Under the pieces are notes generated by a model. The model searched no databases. It saw nothing but the letters and a program-made list of their open reading frames with translations, and was not told the DNA's origin. A DNA stretch of 10,891 nt from Chloroflexota bacterium (lineage in GTDB: Bacteria; Chloroflexota; Limnocylindria; Limnocylindrales; CSP1-4), in contig JAJYGO010000218.1 in the NCBI GenBank assembly GCA_021785115.1, positions 1 through 10,891 of the forward strand. Reading direction: 5' to 3'. A program made the position numbers and the translations under genes. This document shows positions 6,481 to 10,891 of the stretch, one piece after another. Every line of letters begins with the position of its first letter. The first letter of the stretch is position 1.

Positions 6481-7178
6481 CTGACTCCGAGGGCATCGTC
6501 CCGCACAAAGCGGAGTTTCTCCTTTACCGGACTGAGGATGGGCGCGCCCGGGTGGAGGTGCGGTTCGACGGTGAAACAGCCTGGCTCACGCAGGCGGCGA
6601 TGGCCGAGCTGTTCCAGACCACGCCTCAGAACATTGGCCAGCACGTCGGTGCGATCTACACGGAAGGCGAACTCGACCCGGCGGCAACTTGTAAGCAGTA
6701 CTTTCAAGTTCGCCGCGAGGGTTCCCGAGACGTGCGCCGTCGCCTGAAGCACTACAGCCTGCCGATGATCATTGCCGTCGGCTACCGCGTGCGGTCCGCC
6801 CGCGGCACCCAGTTCCGGCAGTGGGCGACGGCCCGCCTTGAGGAGTACGTCGTCAAGGGCTTCACGATGGACGACGCGCGCCTCAAGAACCCGCCCGGGC
6901 CAGGCGTTCCCGACTACTTCGACGAGCTGCTCCCGCGCATCCGCGACATCCGCTCGTCGGAGAAGGTCTTCTGGCGCAAGGTGCTGCAGATCTATGGCAC
7001 GAGCATCGACTACGACGCGAGTGCCGAAGCCTCGCAGCGCTTCTTCGCCACGGTCCAGAACAAGATGCACTGGGCGGCGCACGGCCACACCGCCGCGGAG
7101 GTCATCGCCGCCCGCGCTGACGCCGGCAGGTGCCGCAGGGCACGCGAAGCCGAAAGGCATGATCGGGGCCGGCGGTGA
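6477..7178 (+). CDS. RhuM-family protein, C-terminally truncated
   Basis: The 233-residue product matches the virulence RhuM family, whose function is not established but whose genes frequently accompany type I R-M loci. Recognisable parts are an N-terminal AEFLLYRTEDG strand, a helix-turn-helix-like WLTQAAMAELFQTTPQNI from residue 36, the KHYSLPMIIAVGYRVRSARG and TQFRQWATARLEEYV core, and the FFATVQNKMHWAAHGHTAAE helix near 190-210. After the AARADA segment (about residue 216) family similarity ends and an arginine-rich tail of 17 residues leads to the stop. Full-length relatives are about 330 residues, so roughly the last third is absent. The break is close to the inverted repeat that starts at the stop codon. 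The start ATG overlaps the previous stop and has GAGG 7 nt upstream. The gene may be inactive; whether the preserved part folds alone is unknown. Confidence 0.83.
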   Translation: MTDSEGIVPHKAEFLLYRTEDGRARVEVRFDGETAWLTQAAMAELFQTTPQNIGQHVGAIYTEGELDPAATCKQYFQVRREGSRDVRRRLKHYSLPMIIAVGYRVRSARGTQFRQWATARLEEYVVKGFTMDDARLKNPPGPGVPDYFDELLPRIRDIRSSEKVFWRKVLQIYGTSIDYDASAEASQRFFATVQNKMHWAAHGHTAAEVIAARADAGRCRRAREAERHDRGRR

Positions 7179-7239
7179 GTTTGGCAGGAGTTTAGTAGCG
7201 CCGACAGGATTGACGTCTTACTAAACTCCGATCAAACTC
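7177..7239. promoter_or_regulatory. Inverted repeat with four GAGTTT/AAACTC hexamers before the AlbA_2 gene (candidate operator)
   Basis: Two 21-nt arms, 7177-7197 and 7219-7239, are complementary at 18 of 21 positions around a 21-nt loop; the three mismatches are together at 7184-7186/7230-7232. The innermost 11 bp, GGAGTTTAGTA (7187-7197) with TACTAAACTCC (7219-7229), are perfect. Each arm holds the hexamer GAGTTT (or AAACTC) twice at 11-nt spacing: 7177-7182, 7188-7193, 7223-7228 and 7234-7239. Spacing of about one helical turn suggests a cooperative protein-binding site. The repeat spans the end of the RhuM frame and nearly the whole gap before the AlbA_2 gene. TTGACG (7210-7215), a -35-like hexamer, lies in the loop, but no clear -10 is seen. 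No T-run follows, which argues against a simple terminator. The other possibility is a mobile-element scar. Confidence 0.6.
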
Positions 7240-7245
7240 CGGACC

Positions 7246-9002
7246 GTGGCCCCGCTGTCCGATCTCGCGACAATCCTCGATGCGATCCATGCCGGCCAGC
7301 GGGCGGCCAGCTTCGAATCGCGCGTCCTCGAGTTCAAGCAGGAGAAGCCAACTCCCGAAGAGACCGAGCGCGACGTCGCCGAGGCGGCCATCTGTCTTGC
7401 CAACGGGATCGGTGGCACCGTCGTCGTCGGGGTGTCTGACCGCACGACCGGTCCGGCTGCACTCATGGGCACAGCTCTGGACCCGGACCGGCTCCGCAAG
7501 ACGATCCACGCGACGACCCAGCCGAACCTGCTGGTCGAGGTCGAGGCGCAGACGCACTTCGGGGTTCGACTCCTCGTAGTCCTTGTCCCGGATCGGAACG
7601 AGGTCTACGCGGACCGCAAGGGCCGTGCGTATCGGAGGATCAACGACGACTGCCAGCCGATGTCGCCGGCCGAGGTCGCTCGTCTTCGTGAAGACCGACT
7701 CGGCGTCGATTGGTCGGCGAAACGCTCGGATCGCCGGCCCGATGAGGTCTCCCCCCTCGCGATGGCAACGCTCAGGGCGACCCTGGCCGGCCTGCCCGAT
7801 GAACGCCTGGAGCACGCCCAGCGCAGTGACCTCGATCTCCTGCGTCTGCTCGGCCTGCTCGAGGACGGGATGCTGAACTACGCTGGCGAGCTCCTGCTGA
7901 CGGCGGCAGCTACCGGCAATCCGCGGATCGCCTATCAGTTCCGGCCCACGCCTGGTGGCGAGCCGACGGCGTCCGAGCGCCTCGAAACCCCACTGGTGGT
8001 CGCCTTCCCGCGTGTCATGGAGGTGGTGCGTGCGCGGCTGAACAGCACGCCGCTCACGCTTCCTGATGGGCAGCAGATTCAGCTCCAGGACTTCCCCGAG
8101 CTGGCCGTTCGCGAGGCGATCGCGAACGGAGTCGTCCATCGGGACTATCAGCTCCGTGGACCTGTCGTCGTCGAGCACTCGCCGGCCGTCATGAGCGTGA
8201 CCTCGCCCGGGCCGCTCGTCTCCGGGGTTACTCCCGAGAACATCCTCACCCACCCACCAAAGCCGCGGAACCGCGCCCTCGCGAACGCGGCACGGATCCT
8301 GGGCTTCGCCGAGGAATACGGCCGGGGCGTCGATCGGATGTACGTCGCGATGATCCGCGCCGGCCGGGGGGTCCCGATCATCGAGGCGTCCGCCGACCAG
8401 GTGGCCGTGCGGCTCGTCGGGGGCGCGCCGAACACCCACATCGCCCGCTACGTCGCCCAGTTGCCGTCCGTCGAGCGGGACGACACGGATGCGCTGCTCA
8501 TCCTGTTCCACCTCTGCTCCCACCGAACGGTCACCGCTCCGGAGGTCGCCCCCATCCTGCAGCGAGGTCCCGCAGAAGCCGAAACGATCCTGCGGCGGCT
8601 GGCCGTGGACCCACCTGCGATGGTCGAACCAACACGGGGGCGTCGCACCGGATCACAGGCCTACAAACTCGGCGGGAGCGCCCTCGCCGCACTCGGCCCC
8701 GCGGTCACCTACCAGCAGCGCACGGCGGCTGAGACCGATCGGAAGGTGATCGCCCACGTCCGCGAGTACGGCAAGGTGACGAACCGAACCGTGCAGAACC
8801 TCTTCGACCTGACAGTTCACCCGGCGAACAACCTCCTCGACGACCTGATTCGGCGCGGGATCCTCGTCAAGACGTCGCCACAGCAGCGCGGACCGGCCGT
8901 GGAGTACGGTCCGGGGCCGCGGTTCCCCAAGCCTCCGAGAGGCGCTGGGGGCCGGCGCATCGCCGAGGATCCGATGACCTTGTGGCAATCCGAGGACGAC
9001 CG

Positions 9003-9006
<4 letters not shown>
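7246..9006 (+). CDS. AlbA_2 (Schlafen-like) / GHKL ATPase-domain protein, 'RecG-like' regulator of the hsd locus type
   Basis: The 586-residue protein has an N-terminal AlbA_2/Schlafen-type putative DNA- or RNA-binding domain (residues about 20-145). Its signature parts are VLEFKQE at 27-33, [14 protein letters not shown] at 50-63 and [21 protein letters not shown]-type ATP-binding segment follows, with [13 protein letters not shown] at 289-301 and the glycine-rich GRGVDRM at 359-365. Two winged-helix-like regions come last, near 415-460 and 499-545. Proteins of this layout are often annotated as ATP-binding or 'ATP-dependent DNA helicase RecG-related' and commonly lie beside type I R-M genes; they are usually viewed as transcription regulators, but a defence role is possible. 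GTG at 7246 is the only usable start after an in-frame stop at 7222-7224, and it lacks a strong Shine-Dalgarno. It ends in an ATGA overlap with hsdR. Autoregulation through the upstream repeat is my inference. Confidence 0.86.

Positions 9007-10891
<1,885 letters not shown>

Noticed and set aside
7177..7245. The inverted repeat as an intrinsic terminator after the RhuM gene.
   Set aside because: No T-run follows the right arm, the stem is AT-rich near its loop and the loop is 21 nt. The repeated hexamers fit a protein-binding site better.

Overview
This window is one strand of a GC-rich bacterial genome. Every supported gene reads on the + strand. GTG starts, strong purine-rich Shine-Dalgarno sites and many 4-bp ATGA/GTGA junctions suggest a high-GC lineage such as Actinomycetota or Chloroflexota; the sequence does not settle which. 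The whole window is a single type I restriction-modification (hsd) locus that is cut at both ends and filled with other defence and toxin-antitoxin genes.

Layout, left to right. Positions 2-805 hold the 3' part of hsdM, the DNA adenine methyltransferase subunit. Positions 802-2022 hold two consecutive MNT/HEPN (mntA/hepT, type VII) toxin-antitoxin modules. In the first, the HEPN toxin has apparently lost its central catalytic section by an in-frame deletion. The second looks intact. A tiny frame at 2019-2093 resembles the extreme C-terminus of an HsdM protein and runs into the start of hsdS, as if the TA genes now separate an hsdS from a former hsdM tail. Positions 2083-3381 are hsdS (two target-recognition halves). 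Positions 3378-6286 are a SIR2-family gene and a HerA-family ATPase gene, a pairing known as an antiphage system (SIR2-HerA, Nezha type). A 65-codon frame of unknown function (6283-6480) leads into a RhuM-family gene that is cut short (6477-7178). A 67-bp gap carries a striking inverted repeat built from four copies of one hexamer. It precedes an AlbA_2 (Schlafen-like)/GHKL-ATPase gene (7246-9006), which is coupled by ATGA to hsdR, the restriction and translocation subunit (9003 to the end, incomplete).

Functionally, HsdM, HsdS and HsdR would form the methylation and restriction complex. SIR2-HerA is a plausible second, NAD-depleting or nuclease layer placed inside the same transcription unit. 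The MNT/HEPN pair is an RNase toxin with its AMPylating antitoxin. The arrangement recalls hsd loci with an embedded toxin, such as PrrC with EcoprrI, but with a different and larger payload. Hand counts of a few 60-base lines suggest that hsdS-SIR2-HerA has lower GC (about 58-60%) than hsdM and hsdR (about 65-70%), consistent with that block having a separate history. There is no gene-free stretch longer than 300 bases, and I saw no tRNA, rRNA, CRISPR array or transposase gene.
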